This document shows positions 12,530 through 22,420 of a DNA stretch of 64,000 nucleotides, piece by piece; positions within the stretch are counted from its first letter, which is position 1, and each line of letters begins with the position of its first letter. The DNA lies in contig OW387133.1 in assembly GCA_936440205.1 (NCBI GenBank), positions 7,468,001-7,532,000 on the forward strand, in the 5' to 3' direction. Position numbers and translations under genes: made by a program. The DNA comes from Lepidonotus clava. Lineage: Eukaryota; Annelida; Polychaeta; Phyllodocida; Polynoidae. A model generated the notes under the pieces. That model was not told the origin of the DNA and searched no databases. It saw only the letters and a program-made list of their open reading frames with translations.

Positions 12530-14279
12530 CAGCAGAACATTGAAGGTGCGTCCGGAAATGTAGATGGAAAACCGAGAGACGGTTGTATTAATAATATGTC
12601 ATCCTTGAATTACTGCAATAATAACGGGATAGATCTTCACATAGGCCTAATCATAACTCTCCATAAACACGTTGCAATGTCTGAACCGGCTAGCCCTATT
12701 TTCCCAATAGGTCAAGCATTGTCATCAGCATCTAATTAAAATCGTGCTTCAAAACGTTTGAAATTCTCCACCCTTTTCAATAAGTTTCTCTAAAAAAAAC
12801 AGACAACAAAGACCGAACCAGACGACATTTGACCCGCTGCGCGCGCAGGTCGTGGTCACGTGATCCGTCACCATGGTTACCGACGTCGTCATCACCGGGC
12901 CCGGGTAATTCTGTTTTCAGCTAGAACGAGGCTGGTTGCCGGGGTACAATGTCATTAGGGCAGGTAAACGTATCAACTCTGACCTTGGCAACAATCGGCC
13001 TGACCCAATTGGTGGCGGGGGCAGTCTGGGCGCGTTCGGTCATTGTTGTTTACGTTCTGTTTGGGGGAGGGAAGTGAGTTCAGGCGTCATGATAGTTCCA
13101 TGGAGTTGTAAGATATCAACCTTTTTGCTAAGAGCTATCCAACCAATACGAAACACATGAGGGGTAAAGGCTCGATTAAACTACAGGACTTTGAACTGCG
13201 GAGATTTGCATAGACGAGTGATAATTATAATTGTTTGAAATTTGCAGTTTGGAGTAGGGTCTGCTTTACACATGTGTAACACAGAGTTTTGTCTCTAATA
13301 ATGCAATTTCTCTGCCACATCCTCATATCACAGCTCATTTCATGTAGTGTAATAGGGCCTTAATGGTAAACTATAGAAGGCCTATGTATGAGACTGAATT
13401 AATATTCTTGAATCAAAGCTGAATTCCTTTCGAATCTTAAAGGGGAAAACTTTTTAATTTTCAGTTGGTTGGCATTGGCAGTGAGTTTTAGTGCTCATGG
13501 TAATACTGAAGAATGATATAGAGAATAAAAACACAGGACGGAATCTCTGGCTGCAGAATCAGATAAGTAATGGGGATACAATATAAAGTAGATAAGTATA
13601 CCCCAGGGCCGGTTAGAGAGTGCCACGTAGACTGATAAAACGTCTGTACAGTAAGAGTATAGTGTGCAAATACAACCCATTTATGAACATAAACCCCGTG
13701 GGTCTGTTAATCTCAATTCGTATCATGGCTATACACATTCGATATTTACGTAGATGCGATGCTGATAAAACTGGAAATAATCTTATGGGAATTACACATC
13801 AAACCTTTTACATTGCGGTGGCAATACCAGTTGTATACGCGTCCTATAGCTAATCATGGGTTTTTATCGTTTCGAGCACCTTCTATTTACTGGCACTTTA
13901 TTACTAATATTTGAAGACAAACTGATAAGAGAAGTCCGTGAGCATTTGTTAGATACATTCTTAATTTCATTAAGATATTTTATGTACAGGTCATTCCAGA
14001 AGATATCATGGATGTATGGATCCAAATAGAGATCCCACATAACCGAACCCGTTGGAATCATTCCCTAACCATATTATGATCTTTTATTGTAGAAATAAAG
14101 TATGTTGAAAAACGCGACAAGTACAAATCGATAGACGACGGTGTTATTTATTACTTGTAGTGTGACAATCAAGATCACGGAATGATCAGCTTGTATCCAC
14201 TGTATGAGAGTCTTCTCTTATTTGGTAAAGTTTGATTTGTGTTACGCAAACATTTTTTCATCCAGGCCACTCCCCTGTG
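12530..14279. other. No gene; CpG-rich patch 12830-13080
   Basis: 12830-13080 is visibly CpG-rich with CACGTG (E-box), GACGTCGTC and GGGCCCGGG motifs. It could be a promoter or an unmethylated island, but no exon can be tied to it. 13620-14060 contains short open frames on both strands without motifs. TGTGTAACACAGAGTTTT near 13275 also occurs at 6580. Confidence 0.3.
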
Positions 14280-14560
14280 ATGTGATTCTAACGCGGACGT
14301 AAATCATCCCAACGCGTCAAGCCGCCCACGCAAAAACGTGACAGACGCGTCATCAGTCAAAACTCGCAAACTCAGAAACTCCCCAATTTGTCACTTTACG
14401 AACGCCCTCGCGGCGCGTAGACCCACGCGTGCGGCGACGCGGCGACCCAGGGCGCGGCGCGTAAACATCATCTGGCCGCCGCGCGTAAGAACATTAGTAT
14501 TTTATCAGAGGCGGGGCGCGGATAACACGACCTGACGCGCCGCGCGGGGGGAGGGCCGGG
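14280..14560. promoter_or_regulatory. CpG island-like block rich in ACGCG/GCGCG
   Basis: This is the densest CpG block in the first 28 kb. It has repeated ACGCGTC, GCGGCGCG and CGCGGCGACG words and short direct and inverted echoes of them, followed by a G-rich tract to 14620. The surroundings are AT-rich, so it stands out strongly. A promoter or first exon of a host gene is possible, but the open frames (RRPRARR-like on plus) show no domain and I call no gene. Confidence 0.35.
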
Positions 14561-14872
14561 GGAGGGAGGGAGGGGATGGGGAGGAAGTGAGGGGGAGGAG
14601 GGATGGTCATTGGTGGTAGGGCGCCACCTATCGGGTGTCAGAGGTGACAAGCCCGGCGCGGCATCACTCTCCCAGCACAGATACCACCACCTCCTGTGTC
14701 TGTACCAATGTACCCAGGGGGACGCTAGCTGTGTATGGTAGCGAGGGGTAGGGGATGTACTCTGTTAGGAGATTGATAGAGATACTATAGGGATGGGTCG
14801 GGGATATACTCTAAACTGAAAGCGATTCAGTCATGCCAGCTTGTAAAGGGTATAAAGGAAATTATATTATTT

Positions 14873-15237
14873 CCCGGACAAGAATATGACGTTATTTTTT
14901 CGTTACAGCAATGATCTGTTTAGTTCTGCTTTGTTTCTTGTTAAGTTGTTTTGATGACACCAAAAAACGTCTTTAGAACCTAACACTGTGATGTTGCACT
15001 GTAACGTTATTGTAACAATCTTGTTATGTTTTATCATGTTACAATAACATTATTATAACATTCTTTATTAGTGGGGTCTAAACTTCATTAAAATATAATG
15101 TTCTTATAACATCCTTTTTCAGTAAGTCTCAGCTTTACCTAAAATGACGTAACTATTACGTGAAAATTGGGTGGGCTATGGACTAACCAAATTAGTATGG
15201 TTGCACAACTTGCATGGTACGTCACTGCTTGCCTTGG
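14873..15237 (+). mobile_element. Family A MITE
   Basis: It starts CCCGGACAAGAATATGACG and ends GCTTGCCTTGG. All internal family blocks are present in order: 'gttctgctttg', 'ccaaaaaacgtctttaga', 'ttacaataacattattataa', 'tgaaaattgggtgggcta'. Near full length, with moderate divergence. Confidence 0.75.
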
Positions 15238-15639
15238 TTGGCAGCAACTGAGGTCCATTGTGATTGTATATAGCAATGTTATTCTGCACATAAAATGGTT
15301 GAAGAACTCAATACAACCATCATTATACATCTCTCTTAAAGACCAAATTATCAGGGTAATATTTTGTATTGCCTACAAAAACTCTGGGGCCATGTGACTC
15401 AATAGCATAGGATCGCACGGGATAATCCAGCTGTACATGTGAAATCAGACCCTTGGCTGAAACAACAGTGATAAAAGATCTTAGAGAAATATCCCAGAGA
15501 CAGATCGAGAGAGTGCCCCCCCCCCCCCCGAGCTTCCACCCAGCTCCCACACCCCCATCCAATGTAATCTCCCCAAAACAGACTGAGGCGGGAAATAGAT
15601 CTAACATGCAAAAACCATACTGGGTGGGAACAGGGGGCA
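15238..15639. other. Spacer leading into the minisatellite
   Basis: It carries a C tract (15517-15528) and a C-rich region. Open frames here continue into the repeat array on both strands but have no recognisable domain. Confidence 0.3.
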
Positions 15640-16290
15640 TCCATACAAGCTTCCCTACCAGCCTCCCTACTGGAGTCCTTACCGGCGTCCCTCCTTGCGT
15701 CCCTCCTTGCGTCCCTACTGGAGTCCTAACCAGCGTCCCTACCAGCGTCCGTACCGGCATCCCTATGGGCGTTCCTATTGGCATCCCTTCCATCATCCCT
15801 ACCATCATCCCTACCAGGATCCCTGTCCCTACCGCCATCCCTGTCAATACTAGGATATCCAAAAATATAAGCATCAAGATCCATATCAGCATCCCTGTCT
15901 CTACCAGCGTCCCTGTCTCTACCAGCGTCCCTGTCCCTACCAGCGTCCCTGTCCCTACCAGCGTCCCTGTCCCCACATCCCTGTCCGTCACTGCATCCTT
16001 GTCCCTCCCAGCGTCCCTGTCCCTACCAGCATCCCTGTCCCTACCAGCGTCCCTGTCCCTACCAGCATCACTGTCCCTACTAGCGTCCCTGTCTTTCACA
16101 GTGTCTCTGTCCCCACCGGCATTCCTGTTCCTACCAGCGTCCCTGTCCCTACCAGCGTCCCTGTCCCTACCAGCGTCCCTGTCACTAGCAGCTTCCCTGT
16201 ACCTGTTTCTTTCAACATCCCTCTTCATCCCAGTGTCTCGACCAGCGTCCATGTCTATATCAGCGTCCATGTTCCTACAGACGTCCCTGT
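15640..16290. repeat. 18-bp-based minisatellite, open in frame on both strands
   Basis: It is built from variants of GTCCCTGTCCCTACCAGC and shorter 12/18-bp forms. As the unit length is a multiple of three, about 300-codon frames stay open on both strands. Plus gives a VPVPTS-like hydrophobic repeat; minus gives a GRDRDA-like acidic/basic repeat. They overlap completely and neither has a unique domain. I read them as repeat by-products, although the minus frame (15323-16270) begins with an ATG and could not be excluded without RNA data. Confidence 0.85.
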
Positions 16291-17337
16291 TGCTATCTGT
16301 GTGTCCTGTCTACCCCAGAGTTTTTGACCACACCAGAAACTTTGGTCTGAATATACTTTTCTTTGCAAACATGACATAAACTACAAATCCACATCGATTT
16401 CATATATCCTTAAGGTACTTACTACATAATAGTTCTCATGCTTTCCTTAAGATAATTCACGCACATTTACGAATGGGTTGTGAAAATAGGTGTACAGTAC
16501 TGGGTAGTCGAATAAAGTCCACGGAAACCCTCCATCAATTTGTTTCCTAATTAAGCTGTTTTAATTTTTCTCTCATTTCGTGTTTTTGTGAGTGCATGTG
16601 TGAGTGCATGTGTGTGTGCATGTGTGTGTGCATGTGTGTGTGCATGTGTGCGAATGTGTGTTTGTGTGAGTGTTGGGGTGTAGGTATCTGGACCTTGTAC
16701 GTTCAGCACTTGTGTAACCTCAAGTAAAGTCTTTTTTCTCACACCTTGAGTCTTTATAACGTGTTAACTCTGTAAGGGTCTCTGAACCCTTCATGTTCCA
16801 CGCTGGTGTACTACAAATGACTCCCTCTGCCTCTGTGACCCCTGCAGGAAAATCAATCAAGCAGTTTTTCACACAGTGGTAGTTTTGTGATTCGACCACC
16901 TGTTTTCCTGTTGCATTTCACGCATGAGGTATTCTTCGATTTGAGTGTTTGGGGATACTGGAAACTTCAATCAATAAGCTAAAAAGCTCCTTTTCCTGCT
17001 GGGCCTGCAACTTATAAAGAATAGAAACTTGAAGTAGGCCTTTTGTCCTTTATAACGGGCCACCTAGCTATTCATGTCTCATGCAGGCTGATCTCAATCG
17101 GTAAACAAGTATTTAGTCATTAGCGGAGCTGTGTGAGACAACCACACAGAATATGGAAAAGGTTCTCTACTGATACATCTCTCTGCTGAAAATGTATAGA
17201 GTTGCAATTGCAGACGTTTCACTGTTTTCCTTGCTGTCTTTGTGGCCGGAACCAGAAGTACGGGCATGACGGTAACCATAAAAATTGTGTGCATTCTTTT
17301 TCGATTTCTGGAAATAGTTTATGGAAATTCGACTTTG
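16291..17337. other. No gene recognised
   Basis: It includes the TG-rich microsatellite listed separately. The rest is unique-looking with short open frames lacking motifs. Confidence 0.4.
16585..16670 (+). repeat. TG-rich microsatellite, unit about TGTGTGTGCA
   Basis: An alternating purine-pyrimidine tract of TGTGTGTGCATG-like units. Such tracts can adopt Z-form DNA. Simple repeat only. Confidence 0.85.
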
Positions 17338-17504
17338 GAGTCTTCCATTAAGTATGTACGCATCAAGAGGGGAGGGGAGGTCCAAGATTTTTGAAAATGT
17401 GTGTATGTTTTAGTATATATCCAACATGTATTTTTGCCCAAGAGGGGGGGGGGGGGAGGTCTGAAATATTTGAAAATGTGCGTACATACTAAATGGAAGG
17501 CCCC
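17338..17504. mobile_element. Family D MITE (Harbinger-like ends)
   Basis: The left end TCTTCCATTAAGTATGTACG is mirrored at the right by GTACATACTAAATGGAAGGC. The interior is a foldback with two G-rich tracts and repeated 'tttgaaaatgtg'. The second copy at 33640-33728 is shorter and has clean ends and a 3-bp TAA duplication, which suggests a PIF/Harbinger-type mover. Confidence 0.7.
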
Positions 17505-17540
17505 TTTGCAGGAACTGGCAGTGTAATGTCCTCGTAATAT

Positions 17541-17662
17541 CGCTTGCTTAGAGCAGATGTACAGTTTTTGTGCAGAAAGTGTATAATGTATCACCATCGA
17601 TGAGAATGGGGATACATTATACACTTTTTGCACAAAAACTGCATATCTGCTCTAGGCAAGCG
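17541..17662. repeat. Near-perfect 122-bp hairpin
   Basis: Two arms of about 57 bases pair with only about five mismatches around a loop of roughly 8-10 bases. The left arm starts CGCTTGCTTAGAGCAGAT and the right arm ends ATCTGCTCTAGGCAAGCG. It is either a very young tiny foldback transposon or a hairpin RNA gene of the microRNA-precursor kind. Neither can be settled here. Confidence 0.85.
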
Positions 17663-17984
17663 CATCTCGTTGTCAGAGGAAATGACAAATACTAACGATG
17701 TACTTTACTGAGATAAACTTTGAATTCATACAAACGTGACATTTAAGATTACTGAGTAACGGCAGTATTAGGTGAAAAAAGGTCCTCTGTTTCCATATCG
17801 ATTCCCGCAGAATCCATTTGGTAGTGCATGAATATGGCGATCTTCACTCAACGTAACAGCAGGCTGTATTGTACGTAGTATAGGAAAATGGCGTTCAAAA
17901 TGTATAGCAAAGACCCAGGAAACCAAATTCAAGAATTATTAAATAGCGGCATTCACACATGGAAACAGTATACGTAAATTACTG

Positions 17985-18845
17985 TAAGTAGTAGAAGTAG
18001 AAGTGGTATTATTCTGTAAGAAGTATAGGGATATTGTGTTCTCCATCGAGAGTAGAAGTGCTATTATTCTGTAAGTAGTATAGGGATATTGTGTTCTCCA
18101 TCGAGAGTAGAAGTGGTATTATTCTGTAAGTTGGTTGGTTGGTTATTGGGGTTTAACACCGTAGCAACATCTAAGGTCATATCATGGCGAGAACAGAGTT
18201 TGACAATTCTGTCTGGGATGATTGTATCTATGGAATGATCAAATCTATGAGAAGATAGAGACCATACCCCTACACATTTACCGAGGCAGGTGTTCTTTAA
18301 TGTACCTGGTCCCATAGACAGGACCATACACACAACAGCCGGTGGTCTACAAGAGACCTTTGATAACCCAGTTGTTGCCACTGGGAGACATGTAGAGGGG
18401 TACAGTAGCCAGCTCACCCCAGCCCAGGATTGAACCCGGGGCCGCCCACGCAACAGACGGACACTCTAACCACTTCACCACCCCACACGCCTTTATTCTG
18501 TAAGTTGTATAGGGATATTGTGTTCTCCATTTAGAGTAGAAGGGGTTTTATTCTGTAAGTAGTATAGGGATATTGTGTTCTCCATCGAGAGTAGAAGTGG
18601 TATTATTCTGTAAGTAGTATAGGGAAATTGTGCTCTCCATCGAGAGTAGAAGTATTATTCTGTAAGTAGTATAGGGATATTGTGTTCTCCATCGAGAGTA
18701 GAAGTTGTATTATTCTGTAAGTAGTATAGGGATATTGTGCTCTCCATCGAGAGTAGAAGTATTATTCTGTAAGTAGTATAGGGATATTGTGTTCTCCATC
18801 GTGAGTAGAAGTATTATTCTATAAGTAGTATAGGGAAATAGCGGT
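17985..18845 (+). repeat. 55-bp minisatellite split by a SINE
   Basis: The unit reads roughly AGTAGAAGTGGTATTATTCT followed by GTAAGTAGTATAGGGATATT and GTGTTCTCCATCGAG. About nine copies, some shortened, lie on both sides of the SINE at 18131-18492. Copies differ by a few bases, so homogenisation is fairly recent. Confidence 0.9.
18131..18492 (-). mobile_element. tRNA-derived SINE
   Basis: Read on the minus strand it starts with a tRNA-like head: A box TGGTGAAGTGGTTAG (complement of 18466-18480) and B box GGTTCAATCC (complement of 18427-18436), the RNA polymerase III promoter. A core follows that is shared with 5680-5862 and 25058-25258. It ends with 'ggtgttaaaccccaataacc' and an AACC-type tail. 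It sits in the minisatellite between copies of TTATTCTGTAAG, consistent with a target duplication of at least 12 bp. Complete in length; mobilised in trans by a LINE, partner unknown. Confidence 0.85.
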
Positions 18846-18920
18846 AACAGCATGGCGTACTGTGAGTAGTATACGGAAAAGTGGCACTGCGGAGGGCATT
18901 TTAGATTTTCTACTGCAGTT

Positions 18921-19287
18921 AGAATGTGACGTTGCTATAACGTTGCACCAACGTTCTGTTAAGTTCTGCTTTGGTTCTTTATATTCAGCTGCTTGTTGGA
19001 GACATTATTTTGATGGTTCCAAAAAATGTCTTTAGAACCTAACATTGCAATGATGTACTGTAACATTATTTTCCTTACGCTCTTTCACTTAAAAATTAAG
19101 TTTTTATAACATTCTTTATAAGTAAGGTCTTAACTTCACCCAAATATAATGTTATTATAACTCTGTTATTTGGTAAGTCTCAACGTCTCCTAAAATAACT
19201 GTTTGCGTCTTGAAAATTTAACAAATAACAGACTGTCCAAAAAAGTATGGTTGCAGAACGTACCCATTATGTTGCTGCCTGCCTAAG
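18921..19287 (+). mobile_element. Family A MITE, 5' end worn
   Basis: It contains 'gacgttgctataacgttgca', 'aaaatgtctttagaacctaa', 'ctcaacgtctcctaaaataa' and 'aaagtatggttgcagaacgt' in family order, ending TGCCTGCCTAAG. The CCCAAGCAAG start is not visible. A few bases are inserted before 'gacattattttgatgg'. Confidence 0.65.
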
Positions 19288-19584
19288 TATACTCAAACAA
19301 ATATCTGTATGACTGTTTTGCAGTCTCAAAATGTGTCAATGATTGCGGAGGCGGAGCGGTTGACAGGAGGATGAACCCACATGAGCCGCACCCCTCCCCT
19401 GGGGACACCATGTAAAGCGAGCCGCGACAAAAGCAGCTCGGTACATTTATTACAATTCCCTTCGTCACATTACAACATGTTATTTTACAAAGGGCCTGTT
19501 TTCAGGTCAGCAGGCCCAGGCACCACGCCCTCCTCATTGTGGGTCGGGCCATGGGGGGGGGGGGGGGAGAGGGAAAAGGAGGAG

Positions 19585-19899
19585 TTTAGTTCTTCTTTGG
19601 TTCTTGTTATTTTATTTGATGGCACCCCAAAACATCGATGTTTTATATCTTTAGAACCTAACATTGCGACATTGCACTGCGAAGTTACTGTGACATTCTT
19701 TTTACATTCTTTCATGCTATAATAATGTTATTACAATATTCTTTATCAGTAAGTTCTCAACTTCACTAAAATAATGTCATTATAACAATCTTTTTTGGTA
19801 AGTCTCAACTTTACCTACAATATCATAACTGTTAAGTGAAAATTAGATAGGTTACAGAATAACCACACAAAGTATGGTTGCAGAATGTGCTTGCCTGGG
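19585..19899 (+). mobile_element. Family A MITE, 3' part
   Basis: It begins within the family at 'tttagttcttctttggttct' and runs to the intact end GCTTGCCTGGG. A short extra block with 'atcgatgttttatat' lies inside. The 5' 40 bases are replaced by a G tract and unrelated GC-rich sequence (19380-19575), which I do not recognise. Confidence 0.65.
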
Positions 19900-20785
19900 A
19901 ACTGTTGTGAGACAGCAATTCATCCATGAATAAGGCATGAAACCACTCATTTGAAATACCATTTGAAAGAGACTTGAAACCCTTTTTTTAGTGACACATA
20001 GCAGTTCTAAGTTTGTAAATAATCCCACTGCTGACTTGTTCTGTCCTCAAATAGGGTTGGCATGTGAAAGAAAAGCATAAAGTTTCAAGGAAACAGTGTC
20101 ACATAAACAATAGCTGTGTATACAAAGATAGATGGGTAATGGAGCTGGGTCACAGGTACCGCACTCCGACCTGTTGGGTCACAGCTTTATCATCAATCAA
20201 TTTTGCAACAGGGAAAGTGCAAGATGAATCTAAAGAAAGTAAGAGGAACATTAAGTACACTGGCGGATACAGGATTTTCGAAAGTGGGGGGGGGGGGGAG
20301 CATAAACGTAAGTACTGAAATCGCGTTCATTTGCACATACATGCAACATTTTCCCGTCCTTTTGAAGTTTAGGGGTCCACCTATAGACGGGGAAGGGGGG
20401 GGGCAGGACCCTCAGGACCCCCCCCCCCTGATCCGCACATGTAGTAAGGGACCCCGGACGCTACAACTATCAAGAAGGCCAACCAAAGGTTCTGTTGCAG
20501 TATTCACCATTAAATTTTGATTCACAAAGGGGACTTTTCTTGCATTCTTGGTCTACGTTTATTAAAACAAAAACTCCCATAAACCAAAACCAAATAATAT
20601 CGAAAAAATATTTTGGATTTGTGTTGGCTTGGGAATTCGAGTAGGGATTTGCGATGGGTTATGCATTTGTGTTTCTTTACGTTAGTAAAAGGGACAGGCA
20701 AAGAATGATTTGTACTGGGCAGAATTTACCAATGCGAGCGTGCAAATAAATTAAACTTCAGGTCGTATTCAAGACGTGATTCAAA
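19900..20785. other. No gene outside the family B copy at 20258
   Basis: Unique-looking sequence with AT-rich stretches around 20530-20700. No motif-bearing frame. Confidence 0.35.
20258..20441 (+). mobile_element. Family B MITE
   Basis: It starts CACTGGCGGATACAGGATTT and ends GATCCGCACATG, the inverted pair typical of the family, with internal 'aagtactgaaat' and 'gcgttcatttgcac' blocks and G/C tracts. The terminal bases are mutated. Confidence 0.6.
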
Positions 20786-21962
20786 TCCAAGGGGTCCTGG
20801 GGGTCTGACATCTGTTAAGACGCTATCCTACATACAGATGCTATCCAACAGAATTTTGTCACTTAGCATCTTTTTGTAGGATAGCAGCTGCACAAGCTGC
20901 TAAGCCACAAAATTGCTGCTAAATGACAAAACAATTGTCACTTAACATCCACTGCATATGCTAAGCCACAAAGAGATGCTAAATGACAAAACTTGCATAC
21001 CCAGAAGCCTGCATTTCATTTTGATATTTTCATACACACTCAATCACCATAATTACAGTTCCAGGGTTTGATGAGACCCAGGGTATGGTTAATGTAGACC
21101 TAGGGTATGAGAAAGGTATGCAAAAAGGTGTATAGTGTATAGAATACCCAGGGTACAGATTATGGGTGGTATAGAATAGCTAGGGTACAGAGGTGGTATA
21201 TGGGGTATAGAATACCCAGAGTACATAGGGGGTATAAGGGGTATACCCAGGGTATAGAGGGGTAGTGTATCCAGGGTATGCAGGGGTAGTGTACCCAGGG
21301 TATGGAGAGGTAACAATTTTTCTAGATCCAGGGTCTTTGCTGACAATACCCTGGGTCTACTTCAAAATATTGAGCCCTATTCCCTAAGGTTCACTTGTCC
21401 TTGTCTGGGTCTCATTATGCAGACGAATTCCATACCCCCTCCATACTCTGGGTACACCCCCATAAAACCGCTTCCATACTCTGAGTACACTTCCCCCTAA
21501 AACTCCCTCTGTACCCTGGGTACACTTCCCCCTTAAACTCCCTCTGTAGCCTGGGTACACTTCCCCCTAAAAAAAAAAACTCCATACCCTGGGTACACTA
21601 CCCACCTAAAACCCCACCATACCCTGGTATCCCCCAACCACCTCTCCCTCATGGGTTAGCATCCATATGTAGGATAGCAGCAGGTGGCAGATGCTATCCA
21701 ACAAAATGTTTTGTTGGATAGCATCTGTATGTAGGATAGCATCTTTATACTGCTGCTAAGTGACAAATACTGGATTTTGTTGGATAGCATCTGTATGTAG
21801 GATAGCGTCTTAACAGACCTCCCCCCTTCCCGAACCCCTTTTGGTGGACCCCTTAACTACAAAAAGAGGGGAGTATGGCCCGTGCGAACATGCGATTGCA
21901 CTCTGTTTCAGTACTTAGCCTTTATGCTGCCCCCCGCCCCTTTTGAAAATCCTGCCCCTGAT
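20786..21962 (+). mobile_element. Family B MITE split by a foldback element
   Basis: 'aaatccaaggggtcctgggg' at 20783-20802 is the beginning of a family B copy. Its other half resumes after 21817 with 'cccttttggtggacccctta', 'cagtacttagcct' and 'gaaaatcctgcccctg'. The 1-kb foldback occupies the middle. The start has decayed, so its first bases cannot be placed precisely. Confidence 0.55.
20811..21817. mobile_element. 1-kb foldback element with internal minisatellites in opposite arms
   Basis: Long inverted ends: TCTGTTAAGACGCTATCCTA at 20811 mirrored by TAGGATAGCGTCTTAACAGA at 21798-21817. They extend through CATACAGATGCTATCCAACA and the 'tgctaagtgacaaa' words. Inside, the left arm carries an array of CCCAGGGTA (21070-21320) and the right arm the complement TACCCTGGG (21430-21635), so the whole kilobase can fold on itself. 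No open frame. This is a Foldback-like or very long-TIR non-autonomous DNA transposon. Confidence 0.8.
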
Positions 21963-22194
21963 TTATCCATGAGGTTGTTTACACTGGCCTTTTGGACATA
22001 AAACAGCCTCACACAAAAATACCTGTCCAACACAGTTTGAAACTTAAAACAAACGAATAAATTTATTTTTCTCTTGATATTGAATACCCTCTAAAAGATA
22101 AAAGGCGAGTGGCGCCATTTGTGTTAGAGCGAAACCTGATCCTACCCGCTTAGTGGGCTGCCTTCACACTGCTCCACTCTGTCCTGTCGCGTAA

Positions 22195-22420
22195 TGAGTG
22201 AGTAAGTGAATGAGTGTTGGGCGTTTTACGCCATATCCAACAGCCAAGGTCATTTTCACAGCGAAAACCAGTTGTGAAAAATTGTGTCTTTGGTGATCGA
22301 ATCTATGAGATGAAGGTGACAGGGCTGGCAACCAGCAAGGGATCAAAACTTGGAAATCATTTTTGCTGTACCACATCCCTTTGTAAACCAAGCACTAACC
22401 GGGAATTGAACCCAAAGAAC
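22195..22420 (-). mobile_element. tRNA-derived SINE, second family
   Basis: On the minus strand the B box GGTTCAATTCC (complement of 22402-22412) fits the Pol III consensus, and the element ends in a CACTCATTC-type tail (complement of 22195-22217). The block 'gggcgttttacgccatatcc' and 'ccaaggtcattttcacagcg' parallel the corresponding part of the other SINE but differ in detail. The head upstream of the B box is partly replaced by a C tract. Confidence 0.65.

Noticed and set aside
18420-18492. A functional tRNA gene
   Set aside because: A and B boxes are present but the acceptor and anticodon arms do not fold, and the sequence continues into a SINE core and tail.
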